In this document: positions 51,248-60,841 of the stretch, one piece after another
Layout of the letters: every line of letters begins with the position of its first letter
How positions within the stretch are numbered: position 1 is the stretch's first letter
NCBI RefSeq assembly: GCF_947166265.1
Contig: NZ_CAMVDO010000001.1
Coordinates: forward strand, 186,001-250,000
Origin: an uncultured Fibrobacter sp.
Lineage (GTDB): Bacteria > Fibrobacterota > Fibrobacteria > Fibrobacterales > Fibrobacteraceae
Length of the DNA stretch: 64,000 nucleotides
Direction of reading: 5' to 3'
Position numbers and translations under genes: made by a program
Notes under the pieces: model-generated
The model's input: the letters and a program-made list of their open reading frames with translations, nothing else
Told to the model about the DNA's origin: nothing
Database searches by the model: none

Positions 51248-51373
51248 GTACAGACCAAAAACAGTTTTCACCCTCGTTTAGACTGTACATTTCGCAAATT
51301 ACACACAAACTAATTACGCATTTTTACCATTAGTACAGGCTAAAATGGGGATTACCTCATAATTAGCCTGTAC
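51248..51373. repeat. GTACAG...CTGTAC palindromic elements
   Basis: GTACAG (51248-51253) and CTGTAC (51283-51288) form one loose inverted repeat. GTACAGGCTAA (51333-51343) and TTAGCCTGTAC (51363-51373) form a perfect 11-bp pair. The second shares ATTTTAGCCTGTAC (in reverse orientation) with 30849-30889. Confidence 0.7.
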
Positions 51374-51405
51374 TCACGTTTTTTTACCACAGTTTTCGCA
51401 TATAG

Positions 51406-51434
51406 ACAAAAGGCCCCGCGGTTTACCGCGGGGA
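51406..51434 (-). terminator. Terminator of the FKBP gene
   Basis: Minus-strand CCCCGCGGT-AA-ACCGCGGGG hairpin followed by CCTTTTGTC, 25 bp after the stop codon at 51460. Confidence 0.85.
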
Positions 51435-51459
51435 CCCTTCGCAAATTTATGTCAGCCGA

Positions 51460-52488
51460 TTACTGTGCAGCGGCCGGAGCAGCAGGAGCTGCGGCAGGTG
51501 CAGCCGGCTTAGCTTCGGCGGCCGGCTTGGCGGCTTCAGCAGGCTTTGCAGTCGGAGCGGCAGCTGGCTTGGCTTCTGCAGCGGGCTTGGCTTCAGCAGC
51601 GGGCTTAGCCTCTGCCTTCGGAGCAGCTGCGGGCTTTGCAGCCGGAGCGGCGGCGGGCTTGGCTTCAGCCTTGGCAGCCTTTACTTCAGCCTTTTTCACT
51701 TCGGCCTTCTTGACTTCGGGCTTTGCAGCCGGAGCGGCTTCAGCAGCGGGCTGTTCGGCAGAATGGGTGTCAATCAGTTCCATTTCGAAAACGAGGAGGC
51801 TGTTACCCGGAATCTGCGGGCCACGGCCACGCGGACCGTAAGCGAGGTCGCTCGGAATCCAAGCGGTGACCTTGCCGCCCACCTTCATGAGCTTGAGCAT
51901 TTCGGTCCAACCCGGAATCACGGCGCCGATCGGGAATTCAAGCGGTTCGCCACGGTCGACGGAGCTGTCGAACTTGGTGCCGTCGAGGAGCGTTCCGGTG
52001 TAGTGCACCTTCACGATGTCGCCATCGGCAGGAGTTGCACCCGTACCTTCGGTAATCACCTTGTACTGGAGGCCAGATTCGGTAGTCACGACGCCTTCGG
52101 CAGTCTTGTTCTTGGCGAGGAAAGCTTCACCAGCAGCCTTGTTGGCTTCGGCAGCGAGGCTATCCTTCTTGTTCTTTTCAGCCTGACGGGCCTGAGAAAG
52201 GTCGGTAAGCGTCTGGAAAATTACGGAGTCGTTCATCAGGAAATGAGCGGAATCGCTATTGTAACGTTCCTTGAAAGCCTGGATGAAGAGATCGAGATCC
52301 AGGTCGATGGAATCACGAGTCACAAGCTGGAAACGAGCCTGGTTACCGAAATGGGCACCGAGAGCATAGCTGTATTTATCCTTTTCCGTCACCAGAGCGG
52401 TCTTGGTCTTCGGACCCTGGCACATCTGATCACATCCAGTCAAAGCAAAGGCGAGAGCGCCCGCTGCAATAAACAATTTTTTGTTCAT
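51460..52488 (-). CDS. FKBP-type prolyl isomerase lipoprotein with Ala/Pro/Lys tail
   Basis: The 342-aa lipoprotein (FALTGCDQM, Cys19) has an N-terminal dimerisation-like helical region (about 35-125), an FKBP peptidyl-prolyl cis-trans isomerase domain (about 130-240; VKVHYTGTLLDGTKFDSSVD, VIPGWTEMLKLMKVGGK, IPGNSLLVFEMELID) and about 100 residues of Ala/Pro/Lys/Glu low complexity. The last part looks like a linker that could span peptidoglycan. FkpA/FklB-type enzymes assist folding in the periplasm. It has its own terminator. The start at 52488 has AAGAGGA upstream. Confidence 0.9.
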   Translation of the reverse strand: MNKKLFIAAGALAFALTGCDQMCQGPKTKTALVTEKDKYSYALGAHFGNQARFQLVTRDSIDLDLDLFIQAFKERYNSDSAHFLMNDSVIFQTLTDLSQARQAEKNKKDSLAAEANKAAGEAFLAKNKTAEGVVTTESGLQYKVITEGTGATPADGDIVKVHYTGTLLDGTKFDSSVDRGEPLEFPIGAVIPGWTEMLKLMKVGGKVTAWIPSDLAYGPRGRGPQIPGNSLLVFEMELIDTHSAEQPAAEAAPAAKPEVKKAEVKKAEVKAAKAEAKPAAAPAAKPAAAPKAEAKPAAEAKPAAEAKPAAAPTAKPAEAAKPAAEAKPAAPAAAPAAPAAAQ

Positions 52489-52615
52489 TTGTTCCTCTTT
52501 TGGTTAGACGTACAAAAAATAACAAAATCTTACGGCAAAAGACCAATTGTAACCCATTTTTACCAAAAGAATTTGGTATATTGCGTTTCGTTAACAAAAG
52601 AAGGAATTTGATTCT

Positions 52616-54442
52616 ATGTGCGGAATTGTCGGATATATCGGCCAGAACGAAGCTCTACCCATCTTGGTCGGCGGTCTTAAAAAACTGGAATATCGTGGCT
52701 ACGACAGCTCGGGCGTCGCCCTGATTGAAGACGGGAAAATTGAAACCGTCCGTGCCTCCGGAAAGATTGCAGCTCTCGAAGCCAAGCTCAAGGACAAGCC
52801 TCTCCACGGCCATATCGGCATCGCCCACACCCGCTGGGCAACCCATGGCGCCCCGACCGAACAGAACGCCCACCCGCACCAGAGCTTTGACGGCAACATT
52901 TCGATTGTGCACAACGGCATTATCGAAAACTATGCCATCCTGAAAAAGAAATTACAGGCCGAAGGAGTCGAATTCAAGTCCGAAACCGACACCGAAGTCG
53001 TCGCCCACCTGATTGCACACTACTACAAGGGTAACCTGAAGGAAGCCGTACTCAAGGCCATTGCGCTCATCGAAGGGACCTTCGGCCTTGCCGTTATTTG
53101 CAAGAGCGAACCCGGCACCCTCATCGGCGCCCGCCGCGGCTCTCCGCTTATTTTGGGCATCGGCCAGAACGAATTCTACCTCGCCTCCGACGTTTCGGCC
53201 ATCATCATGCACACGCAGAAAGTGGTGTACCTCGACGACAACGACATCGTCGAAATCAAGGAAAACGGCTACAATCTGCTGAACACGCATAGCCAGCCGG
53301 TGCAGCACGAAGTGCAGGACGTGGAATTCGATGCAGACTCCATTGCGAAGGGTGGTTTTGCGCATTTCATGCTCAAGGAAATTTTCGAGCAGCCCGAAGT
53401 GCTCCGCAACACGATGCGCGGACGCCTGCTGTACGCCGAAGGCAATGCCAAGCTTGCAGGCCTCGACACCAACATCAAGGAACTCCGCAACATTAACCGA
53501 ATCATCATTACCGCCTGCGGTACCAGCTACTACGCCGGTATGGTCGGCGAATACATGATCGAGGACTTGGCTGGCGTTCCTGTCGAAGTCGAATATGCCT
53601 CGGAATTCCGTTACCGTAACCCGATTATCAAGCCGGGTACGCTCGTTCTTGCCATTAGCCAGTCCGGCGAAACCGCCGACACCCTGGCCGCCCTCAAGGA
53701 AGCCCAGCAGAAGGGTGCTACCGCACTCGCCATTTGTAACGGCGTGGGTTCTACCATCGCCCGTACGAGCGACGGCGGCGTTTACCTGCACGCAGGCCCC
53801 GAAATCGGCGTGGCAAGTACCAAGGCATTCACAAGTCAGGTGACCGTGCTCGCCATGATTGCGCTTTTGCTCGGTCGCCAGCGCAGACTTTCGTTCGAAG
53901 CCGGTTCCGACATCGTGAAAGCAATGCAGGAACTCCCCGAACTAGTTGAAAAGACTTTGCAGCTGAGCGACCAGATCGCAGGCATCGCCCAGAAGTACGT
54001 GAAGGCAAACAACTTCCTTTACCTGGGACGCCACTTCAACTACCCCGTCGCCATGGAAGGCGCACTGAAGCTCAAGGAAATCAGCTACATTCACGCCGAA
54101 GGCTACCCCGCCGCCGAAATGAAGCACGGCCCGATCGCCTTGATCGACGAAAATATGCCGGTCGTGGTGATTGCCCCGAAGGATGCCCTGTTCGACAAGG
54201 TCATCAGCAACGTACGTGAAATCAAGGCTCGCGGCGGCAAGGTCATCGCCATTTCTACCGACGACTGCCACCCGCTCGACGAAATTGCCGACCACCTTAT
54301 CAAGGTACCGAAGACGACCCCGATGCTCATGCCGATTGTCACCTGCGTACCGTTGCAGCTGCTCGCCTACCACATCGCCGTGCTTCGCGGAAACGACGTG
54401 GACCAGCCACGCAACCTCGCGAAGAGCGTGACCGTCGAATAA
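52616..54442 (+). CDS. glmS: Glutamine-fructose-6-phosphate aminotransferase
   Basis: GlmS makes glucosamine-6-phosphate from fructose-6-phosphate and glutamine, the first step to UDP-GlcNAc. The 608-aa protein has the N-terminal catalytic Cys (MCGIVGYIG), the RGYDSSGVAL motif and the HTRWATHGAP motif of the glutaminase domain. Two SIS domains follow (ITACGTSYYAGMVGEYMIED, SQSGETADTLAAL, LGRHFNYPVAMEGALKLKEI). The end is the canonical LAKSVTVE. Length is as in E. coli (609). A TATATT box lies at 52577-52582, and AAGGAA acts as ribosome site. No glmS ribozyme was recognised upstream, where only about 125 bp is available. Confidence 0.97.
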   Translation: MCGIVGYIGQNEALPILVGGLKKLEYRGYDSSGVALIEDGKIETVRASGKIAALEAKLKDKPLHGHIGIAHTRWATHGAPTEQNAHPHQSFDGNISIVHNGIIENYAILKKKLQAEGVEFKSETDTEVVAHLIAHYYKGNLKEAVLKAIALIEGTFGLAVICKSEPGTLIGARRGSPLILGIGQNEFYLASDVSAIIMHTQKVVYLDDNDIVEIKENGYNLLNTHSQPVQHEVQDVEFDADSIAKGGFAHFMLKEIFEQPEVLRNTMRGRLLYAEGNAKLAGLDTNIKELRNINRIIITACGTSYYAGMVGEYMIEDLAGVPVEVEYASEFRYRNPIIKPGTLVLAISQSGETADTLAALKEAQQKGATALAICNGVGSTIARTSDGGVYLHAGPEIGVASTKAFTSQVTVLAMIALLLGRQRRLSFEAGSDIVKAMQELPELVEKTLQLSDQIAGIAQKYVKANNFLYLGRHFNYPVAMEGALKLKEISYIHAEGYPAAEMKHGPIALIDENMPVVVIAPKDALFDKVISNVREIKARGGKVIAISTDDCHPLDEIADHLIKVPKTTPMLMPIVTCVPLQLLAYHIAVLRGNDVDQPRNLAKSVTVE

Positions 54443-54470
54443 TCAAACCAACCTTTAAATTCGAAAATTT

Positions 54471-54500
54471 AGCCCCGGCATAGAAACCGGGGCTATTTTT
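54471..54500 (+). terminator. glmS terminator
   Basis: AGCCCCGG-CATAGAAA-CCGGGGCT followed by ATTTTT, about 30 bp after the stop codon. Confidence 0.9.
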
Positions 54501-54540
54501 CGCAATCTCCTGCACTAAAAATGCAGTGCCAGACCAGGAA

Positions 54541-54584
54541 TGTGAACCGAAGCCGTACAGATTCGTACGGCGAGAAAGTTCACA
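54541..54584. other. Nested hairpin between glmS and the phosphate transporter gene
   Basis: TGTGAAC (54541-54547) pairs with GTTCACA (54578-54584), enclosing the inner perfect pair CCGTAC/GTACGG around AGATTC. No T-run follows. A possible regulatory RNA or a repeat; it cannot be assigned. Confidence 0.4.
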
Positions 54585-54619
54585 TGACGCCGTATGGCGA
54601 CGTTTATAGGTGAATTTTC

Positions 54620-56323
54620 CTACGAGAATTTCTTGTTCGTGTGAGCTTCTACCACGTTCACCACGTAGTCGCCGAGCTTTTCGCAGTCGTTCACCACATC
54701 CATGTAGTGCACGCCCATCTGGTAGCTGTACTTTTGCGATTCGATATCGGCAATGTTTTTCTCCTTGAGGAGCTTGCGATAATCGTTGATTTCGTTCTCC
54801 ATATTCAGCGTACGGTTTGCGTCAGCAGTTACCACATCGCCAATGACATCAATCATATTTGTAAGCGCCTTGTCGCACAGCTGCATCATGTGCTTGATGC
54901 GGTTGTACTGTTCTTCGGTAAAGTCGTCGGAACTTCTAAACTTGCGGTTGATGGCGCGGGCCATATTGTAGCAAGCGTCGCCGATACTTTCGATTTCAGA
55001 AATTTCGCGGAGCATCGACTGGATATTCGTCTTACTTTCGGGGCTCAAGCGGCCTTCGGAAACCTGGTTCAGGTACTTGGCAATTTCGATTTCCATGTTG
55101 TCGCTGATGCCTTCGTACTTCTCGATGCGGGCAAAGAGCTTCACGAAATCGTTTTCATCCTTCATCTCGAGCAGGTCAGGCACCATGCGGAACATTTTCT
55201 GCGTGCGGGCTGCAAACAGGTTGATTTCCTTACGGGCTTCGAAAAGCGAAAGTTCTGCGGTACTCATAAGGCCCGCACTGATAAACTTGACCTTGAAATC
55301 TTCGCCATCTTCCTTTTCGCGGATAATCTTGCAGATGATTTTTTCCATCGGCTTAATGAACCAGATGAGGATAAGCACGTTGCAGAGGTTGAATGCCGTA
55401 TGGAAGGCAGAAAGCGCGTAAGTCACACGAACACCCGCCTGCGCAACTTCTTCTTCGGTATGCGGCACGAACGTCGGGTCGAACCCTACAATGCTACACA
55501 CCATGTTCACGAACGGGCGGAATACAATCAGAATCCACACCACGCCGAACACGTTGAACAGCATGTGGGCCAAGGCCGCACGTCTCGCCTGCGTACTTGC
55601 CGAAAGGGCCGCGAGGTTCGAAGTAACAGTCGTTCCGATGTTTTCACCCATCACAAGCGCAATGCCCTGATATATCGGAAGCACGCCGCTACTGCAGAGC
55701 AAGAGCGTAATCGCCATGATGGCGGCAGACGACTGCACGCACATGGTAAGGATGCTACCCAACAGCAAGAACAGGAGTGTGCTGAAGATACCCCAACCGC
55801 CGGTCGTCGAAAAGAAGTTGATGACCGCCTGATTGTGGGCCAAGTCCATCGCCACCGCATTTTCGCGCAGCGTGGTAAGGCCCAGGAACATGAACGCGAA
55901 ACCGAACACGAATTCGCCGATGCTCTTGGTCGAGTTCTTCTTGGTGTAAGAAAGGATGATGCCGAGGGCGAAGAAGGGCCACACCACCGAGCTCATGTTG
56001 AACTGGAACCCGAATATGGACATGATCCAGGCCGTGGCCGTTGTACCGATGTTTGCGCCCATGATAACAGGAATGGCCTGACTCAATGTGAGCAGGCCAG
56101 CATTAACGAAGCTTACGGTAAGGACGGTCGTAGCGGTAGAAGACTGCACCGAGGCTGTCACAAAGGTACCTGTGAGAAGGCCTCCGATGCGGTGCTTGGT
56201 CATGGTTCCAAGGACAGCACGCAGGTGACCGCCCGTGAGTTTCTGCAAGCCTTCGCTCATGGTCTTCATGCCGAACATGAGGAGCGCAAGGCAACCAATC
56301 ATTTTAAGAATCATAAGTGTCAT
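54620..56323 (-). CDS. Na/phosphate cotransporter with PhoU-like C-terminus
   Basis: The 567-aa protein is a NptA/YjbB-type transporter. The membrane half (about 1-330) has two repeated motifs, TASVQSSTATTVLTVSFVN and CVQSSAAIMAITLLLCS (the QSS signature), and the GANIGTTATAW and GENIGTTVTSN motifs. The C-terminal half (about 350-567) has PhoU-like helices. It exports or imports inorganic phosphate with sodium. Start at 56323 has TAGGA upstream. The probable -10 TATATT is at 56423-56428 (minus), giving a leader of about 90 nt. Confidence 0.92.
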   Translation of the reverse strand: MTLMILKMIGCLALLMFGMKTMSEGLQKLTGGHLRAVLGTMTKHRIGGLLTGTFVTASVQSSTATTVLTVSFVNAGLLTLSQAIPVIMGANIGTTATAWIMSIFGFQFNMSSVVWPFFALGIILSYTKKNSTKSIGEFVFGFAFMFLGLTTLRENAVAMDLAHNQAVINFFSTTGGWGIFSTLLFLLLGSILTMCVQSSAAIMAITLLLCSSGVLPIYQGIALVMGENIGTTVTSNLAALSASTQARRAALAHMLFNVFGVVWILIVFRPFVNMVCSIVGFDPTFVPHTEEEVAQAGVRVTYALSAFHTAFNLCNVLILIWFIKPMEKIICKIIREKEDGEDFKVKFISAGLMSTAELSLFEARKEINLFAARTQKMFRMVPDLLEMKDENDFVKLFARIEKYEGISDNMEIEIAKYLNQVSEGRLSPESKTNIQSMLREISEIESIGDACYNMARAINRKFRSSDDFTEEQYNRIKHMMQLCDKALTNMIDVIGDVVTADANRTLNMENEINDYRKLLKEKNIADIESQKYSYQMGVHYMDVVNDCEKLGDYVVNVVEAHTNKKFS

Positions 56324-56492
56324 AGGACATTCCTACGGAACGCCACTACCGGATCATCGTCGCTGCCTTTCAGCTAGTTCGGGCTCATGGCGGTGAATTG
56401 TTTATTGTAAAGAGTACGTAAAAATATAGTAAAGTACCAGCATTTTCCCATTCCATAAAGGGCTATAAAAAAGGAATATATTTATTACAAGC

Positions 56493-56521
56493 AAAGCCCC
56501 CATCAATTGACGGGGGCTTTT
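56493..56521 (-). terminator. Terminator of the large surface protein gene
   Basis: AAAGCCCCC pairs with GGGGGCTTT around GTCAATTGAT, 12 bp after the stop codon at 56532, with flanking T-run on the minus strand. Confidence 0.85.
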
Positions 56522-56531
56522 GTCTCAAAAA

Positions 56532-59500
56532 CTAGCGGATATTTACAATTCTTGTCTGTTTTCCGCTACGGACAATGTAGCGGCCCGCCCGCGAAACCGA
56601 TAGGTTCACCGTAGTCCCATGGGCACGTGCAGTCGCCACCAGGCGCCCCCGCATATCGAGCAGCATCACCGGGCGATTTTCGACAAGACCCGTCACAGAG
56701 ACATTCCGCGCCGAAACCTCTACCAGCATCAAAGGCGCCACCGGTTTCACGACCACCACAGGAGTCGTTTCTCCCTCGCCCCCCTGCCCCGAGGAATCAC
56801 CCGCGAAGATTACATCTTCAAGGAAAACCACCTCATACGGAGCATCGGAATCTCCATAGAAATCCTTGACAGCCTGTTCGGCGCAGGTCGATGTCGTATC
56901 ATGCTTCAACTTGGGAAGACATTCGCCAAAGATCCATTCCGTATCGCTAAGATATTCATGGTCGGCAACGGTCTCTTCAAAAGTCTGTGCGAAAACATTC
57001 CTGTAGAAACTCGACGTATCCGAAACAAGACGTTTCTTGTACGCATCGACTTTCAGCCGAGAATTATAGTAGAAACCGTCAACCGTATGCTGCGATGAAA
57101 GTTCATACGCAAGGGCTCCCACATTTGCACCCCACAAGGTATCCGTATAGTTATAGGTATACGCAATCGTCACAAAGTCAGCAATCGCAGCAATTCCGCC
57201 CGTATAATCCACCTTAGCATCATTCCTGATAACACCCCTATTGTAATCATGCTGGAGTGTTGCGCCCGTCACATAGCCCGCAATTCCACCAGCAAAGGCG
57301 CTATTCGACGGATGCACCTTAACGGGACCATAATTGAACGATTGTACAAAACCGCTAACGCGATTCGGTTGTTCGTTATACATCATGATTACACCCTTCA
57401 TTCGACCTGTAATTCCACCCGCATAAATTTCGTTTCCCGAAAGCGCATGGACACGGCCCCAGTTTCCCAAGTCCGTCACAACCATCGACGAATCTATATA
57501 ACCCGCAATACCGCCCACCATCAGCACACCCACATTTGCAGAACCTTCCACCAGGCCCGAATTCAAGTCAGAACTCAAGGTCGTCCAACGGACACGGCCC
57601 GCAATACCACCTGCATAAACGGAATCTTTTCCAAACGCGAGTACCATTCCCTGGTTAGAGCTCTTGCTGATGGTGCCCGCTGAGCCATTATAAACCTTAT
57701 CCATAAACCCGACAAGACCGCCGGCTATCTTGCCAGACACTCGACCGGAATTGAAGCATTCGCTCACTACACCACCATAAGCTTCGCCGACAATTCCTCC
57801 CGCAAGGCTATCCGAGTAAACCGCCGTATTTTCATTCCTAGACTTAATGGCATACCGCTTTCCACTCCAACGGTTATGGGCAACAAGTCCACCAACCGCG
57901 CCGCCACCGCGCACCACACTGTTGCGGATAGTCACATTGTACACACAGCCTGCATTTTCAATAACGACACCCGCCGCCGAAAGACCATTTTCATTCACAA
58001 AGCGGCTGTTCGCAATCGTCAAATTCTGTACCACCGAAGCGGTATCTAGAGAATAGAACATGGCACGCGTCATATTCAGACCGTAGATCGTATGCCCCTT
58101 GCCATCAAAGTTCATCGTGACCCCTTGATAGTTCGTATCAATCGTAATCGCACGCTGCATTACATGCATCGAATCGCGACCCATCACAATGTCATTTGCA
58201 AGTTCGACCTTGAAAACCTTCGCTCCAAGAGCACTACCCAATTCCAAGAAAGCCCGGAGTTCCGCCGCAGTAGAAATCACATAAACGACCGTATCATCAA
58301 CAATCTTCGATTGCGGAATCACGTACTCACTGACATCAAAGAAAACAGAATCGTTCTTATACAAGCTATCGAACGTGAACACCGGATACCCACCGCGGCG
58401 TACCCATAATTTTCTATTCACCGTTTCTCCGTTCGACGTATTCAGCGCCGCCACCATTTCGTCACTTTGCAGTTCTGCAGTCTTTTTCTTACAATTCGTA
58501 CATTCCACCAGGTCGTTGTACAAGACTTGACCCAACGCCCCCACATTAGAAAGGGTGCCGTCGTAATAGGTGTTACGCGGAGAAACCATGGCGTTGATGT
58601 AACCCGTTATACCACCGATGGAATCCCCCTTTATGCTAGGAGCCGCACTATAGGCATTCTGGATATAGAAATCTGCATAAGTATAGCTCCCCGCTATTCC
58701 ACCAACGTAGCTTCCGCCATAAGAGAGTTTTCCCTTCGCCGAGACACTTCCTCGGTTGTAGACATCGGCAATCATCATCTCGTTTGCGCAACCGACAATG
58801 CCACCCACATTCAGTACTTCCGCAATGGTCGACGTATCCGCAACGCTACCCGTCACATTACCGTAGTTGTAAGAACGGCGCAGTGCATAATTAAGGTTGT
58901 ACGGACGATCCGCCCATCCCAAGACACCGCCTACATAAGTCCTGAATACACTTTCCGCATAAACATTTCCGCGGTTACCCAACTTGTCAAATCCCTGATA
59001 ACTAGAATTCATCTGTTCATAACCGATAACGCCACCGACATACGTTCGCAGTTCGCCTCCGTAGCCGTAAGCCTTGACCGACCCCTTATTCAACGCGTTG
59101 TTTATGGGAACATAATGATTTTCACCAAAGATTCCCCCAACGGCGAACTCGCCTTTTTTAAGGTAGCCTTCGACCATTGCAGTCACATTACCTTCATTCA
59201 AGAAATCGCGGAGTTCACCCGTTTCGTACCGATGAAGATGCTTGCTGCCAATAACACCACCCACATAAGAATAAATCGACCAAGATGCAGTCGTATCGCT
59301 ATTGAAAGAAAGCTTGGACGACACGTCGCCATAGTTTTGCAAATTGGCAACCGAGCCGAGTACATAGCCCGCGACACCGCCCACATACACTTCCCTATGA
59401 GCCGTTACCACTTCAACCGCGCCGCGATTGACACAGCCTTCTATGGCATAGCCGGGTTTCGATTCCGCGTACCCAACGATACCTCCAATATAAATATCAT

Positions 59501-60215
59501 ACGAGAAATCCGTTCTGCCAGTCACCTTTTCCGAATAGATGACCTTCGCCGAATTGGAACAGCCAAGAATGCGGCCTCTAGAAGAGCCAACAATGCCGCC
59601 CACATAGGAGGCCCCCGTAACAGAGCCTCCCTCGACGCTACTATTGAAAATGGCCGTAAGTTCATCGTCCGACGAAATCATGCGGCCCGCGATACCACCG
59701 GCATAATAAGCAGACACTACCTTCGTATTGGTCACTTTCACATTCTGCACAACACCGCGCAGCAAGTCGACAATGGCGCCAACTTCATAAGTCGTATCGC
59801 TACCGAAGGAGCTGTTTGCCACATTGACGTTGCGAACTTCACCCACATTAATTCCGATGGTTTCGAACATGGAATTCTCTGCATTCAAGCCATAAACGGT
59901 ATGCCCGCGGCCATCAAAGAGCCCCTGAAAGAGCGACTGGTTCTTATTTCGAACCCATTTTTTTGAACAAAGCTTCGACGTGTCCGAGCCAAAAACAATA
60001 TCGTTTTTCAAATAGGCTCGAAGCGTTTCGTCATACTGCTTCAGCACCGTTGCCGAATCCAGGAACCAGACAAGTTCTTCCGGAGTCGAGATTTCGTAGT
60101 AGTCCTGGCCGCCACTCTTGACCACCTTCGGTAACTTGGACGAACCCGACCACGCCGCAAAAGACACCTGCACAAAGACGAGCAAGGCAACTGCAAAGCA
60201 CCACTTTTTAAGCAT
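56532..60215 (-). CDS. Giant GLUG-like repeat surface protein with T9SS-like C-terminus
   Basis: The 1227-aa exported protein (signal peptide core AVALLVFVQVSFAA) has two halves that each open with the same module: STPEELVWFLDSATVLKQYD...FDGRGHTVYGLN near 45-120, and ISTAAELRAFLELGSALGAK...FDGKGHTIYGLN near 665-740. Between are many short repeats with VGGIVG, YAGGIAG or YVGGVAG patterns, like the GLUG motif family of surface adhesins. The end (MLLDMRGRLVATARAHGT, GRYIVRSGKQTRIVNIR) resembles a T9SS C-terminal sorting domain. Binding to plant material is plausible, not shown. AGGAGG ribosome site. A terminator follows. Confidence 0.88.
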   Translation of the reverse strand: MLKKWCFAVALLVFVQVSFAAWSGSSKLPKVVKSGGQDYYEISTPEELVWFLDSATVLKQYDETLRAYLKNDIVFGSDTSKLCSKKWVRNKNQSLFQGLFDGRGHTVYGLNAENSMFETIGINVGEVRNVNVANSSFGSDTTYEVGAIVDLLRGVVQNVKVTNTKVVSAYYAGGIAGRMISSDDELTAIFNSSVEGGSVTGASYVGGIVGSSRGRILGCSNSAKVIYSEKVTGRTDFSYDIYIGGIVGYAESKPGYAIEGCVNRGAVEVVTAHREVYVGGVAGYVLGSVANLQNYGDVSSKLSFNSDTTASWSIYSYVGGVIGSKHLHRYETGELRDFLNEGNVTAMVEGYLKKGEFAVGGIFGENHYVPINNALNKGSVKAYGYGGELRTYVGGVIGYEQMNSSYQGFDKLGNRGNVYAESVFRTYVGGVLGWADRPYNLNYALRRSYNYGNVTGSVADTSTIAEVLNVGGIVGCANEMMIADVYNRGSVSAKGKLSYGGSYVGGIAGSYTYADFYIQNAYSAAPSIKGDSIGGITGYINAMVSPRNTYYDGTLSNVGALGQVLYNDLVECTNCKKKTAELQSDEMVAALNTSNGETVNRKLWVRRGGYPVFTFDSLYKNDSVFFDVSEYVIPQSKIVDDTVVYVISTAAELRAFLELGSALGAKVFKVELANDIVMGRDSMHVMQRAITIDTNYQGVTMNFDGKGHTIYGLNMTRAMFYSLDTASVVQNLTIANSRFVNENGLSAAGVVIENAGCVYNVTIRNSVVRGGGAVGGLVAHNRWSGKRYAIKSRNENTAVYSDSLAGGIVGEAYGGVVSECFNSGRVSGKIAGGLVGFMDKVYNGSAGTISKSSNQGMVLAFGKDSVYAGGIAGRVRWTTLSSDLNSGLVEGSANVGVLMVGGIAGYIDSSMVVTDLGNWGRVHALSGNEIYAGGITGRMKGVIMMYNEQPNRVSGFVQSFNYGPVKVHPSNSAFAGGIAGYVTGATLQHDYNRGVIRNDAKVDYTGGIAAIADFVTIAYTYNYTDTLWGANVGALAYELSSQHTVDGFYYNSRLKVDAYKKRLVSDTSSFYRNVFAQTFEETVADHEYLSDTEWIFGECLPKLKHDTTSTCAEQAVKDFYGDSDAPYEVVFLEDVIFAGDSSGQGGEGETTPVVVVKPVAPLMLVEVSARNVSVTGLVENRPVMLLDMRGRLVATARAHGTTVNLSVSRAGRYIVRSGKQTRIVNIR

Positions 60216-60270
60216 AGATTTCCTCCTAACAAATTAGACGCAGTAAATATAAATTATTCCGCTTCGTTAG

Positions 60271-60320
60271 GAGATCCCCGCCGGAGTTTACCCCGCACTT
60301 GATGCAGGGCGGGGATGACA
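60271..60320. repeat. REP-like repeat with GATCCCCGC...GCGGGGATGACA arms
   Basis: GAGATCCCCGCC and GGCGGGGATGACA are inverted-repeat arms around about 20 bp with CCCCGCACTTGATGCAGGG. Same family as 17664-17757 and 20656-20700. Confidence 0.7.
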
Positions 60321-60327
60321 TCGCAGT

Positions 60328-60813
60328 CTAAAGGCTACGGACCATGGCGATGGCCTGGGAGGCGATTCCTTCGCCGCGACCGGTAAAGCCGAGTTTTTCG
60401 GTAGTCGTTCCCTTGATGCCAATCTGCTTCACGTCGAGGCCAAGCACACGGGCGATGTTCGCCTTCATCTGGTCCTTGTGCGGGTTCACCTTCGGGCGTT
60501 CGCACATCACGATGCTATCGATATTGATAATTTCGTAGCCAGCCTTCTTGACTTCTTCGCCGACCTTGCGCAAGAGTTCCAGGCTATCGGCACCCTTGAA
60601 GGCAGGGTCAGTATCCGGGAAGTACGTTCCGATATCGCCGAGGCCCGCGGCACCAAGCAAGGCGTCGCTAATGGCATGCAGCAACACGTCGGCATCGCTA
60701 TGGCCGAGCAGGCCCTTTTCGTAGGGAATATCGACCCCACCGATAATGCACTTGCGACCTTCCACCAACTTGTGAACGTCAAAACCGATACCCGAGCGAT
60801 AAATCTTGTCCAT
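60328..60813 (-). CDS. ispF: 2-C-methyl-D-erythritol 2,4-cyclodiphosphate synthase
   Basis: IspF performs the cyclisation step of the non-mevalonate isoprenoid pathway. The 161-aa protein has every expected motif: GIGFDVHKL (metal-binding Asp and His), [40 protein letters not shown], and [21 protein letters not shown] at the end. Length is normal. It is 28 bp downstream of corA on the same strand, so may share a transcript. Start at 60813 follows CAGG. Confidence 0.97.
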   Translation of the reverse strand: MDKIYRSGIGFDVHKLVEGRKCIIGGVDIPYEKGLLGHSDADVLLHAISDALLGAAGLGDIGTYFPDTDPAFKGADSLELLRKVGEEVKKAGYEIINIDSIVMCERPKVNPHKDQMKANIARVLGLDVKQIGIKGTTTEKLGFTGRGEGIASQAIAMVRSL

Positions 60814-60841
60814 AAAATACCTGCCTAAAACTTAACAAAGA

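Noticed and set aside
51460-51760. Ala/Pro/Lys-rich end of the FKBP gene as a separate repeat element
   Set aside because: It is in frame with the FKBP gene and forms a typical low-complexity linker.
52489-52615. glmS ribozyme upstream of glmS
   Set aside because: The 127-bp space is partly promoter and holds no recognisable ribozyme core; not supported.
54641-56377. 578-codon frame antisense to the phosphate transporter
   Set aside because: Shadow frame rich in His/Arg, no domains.
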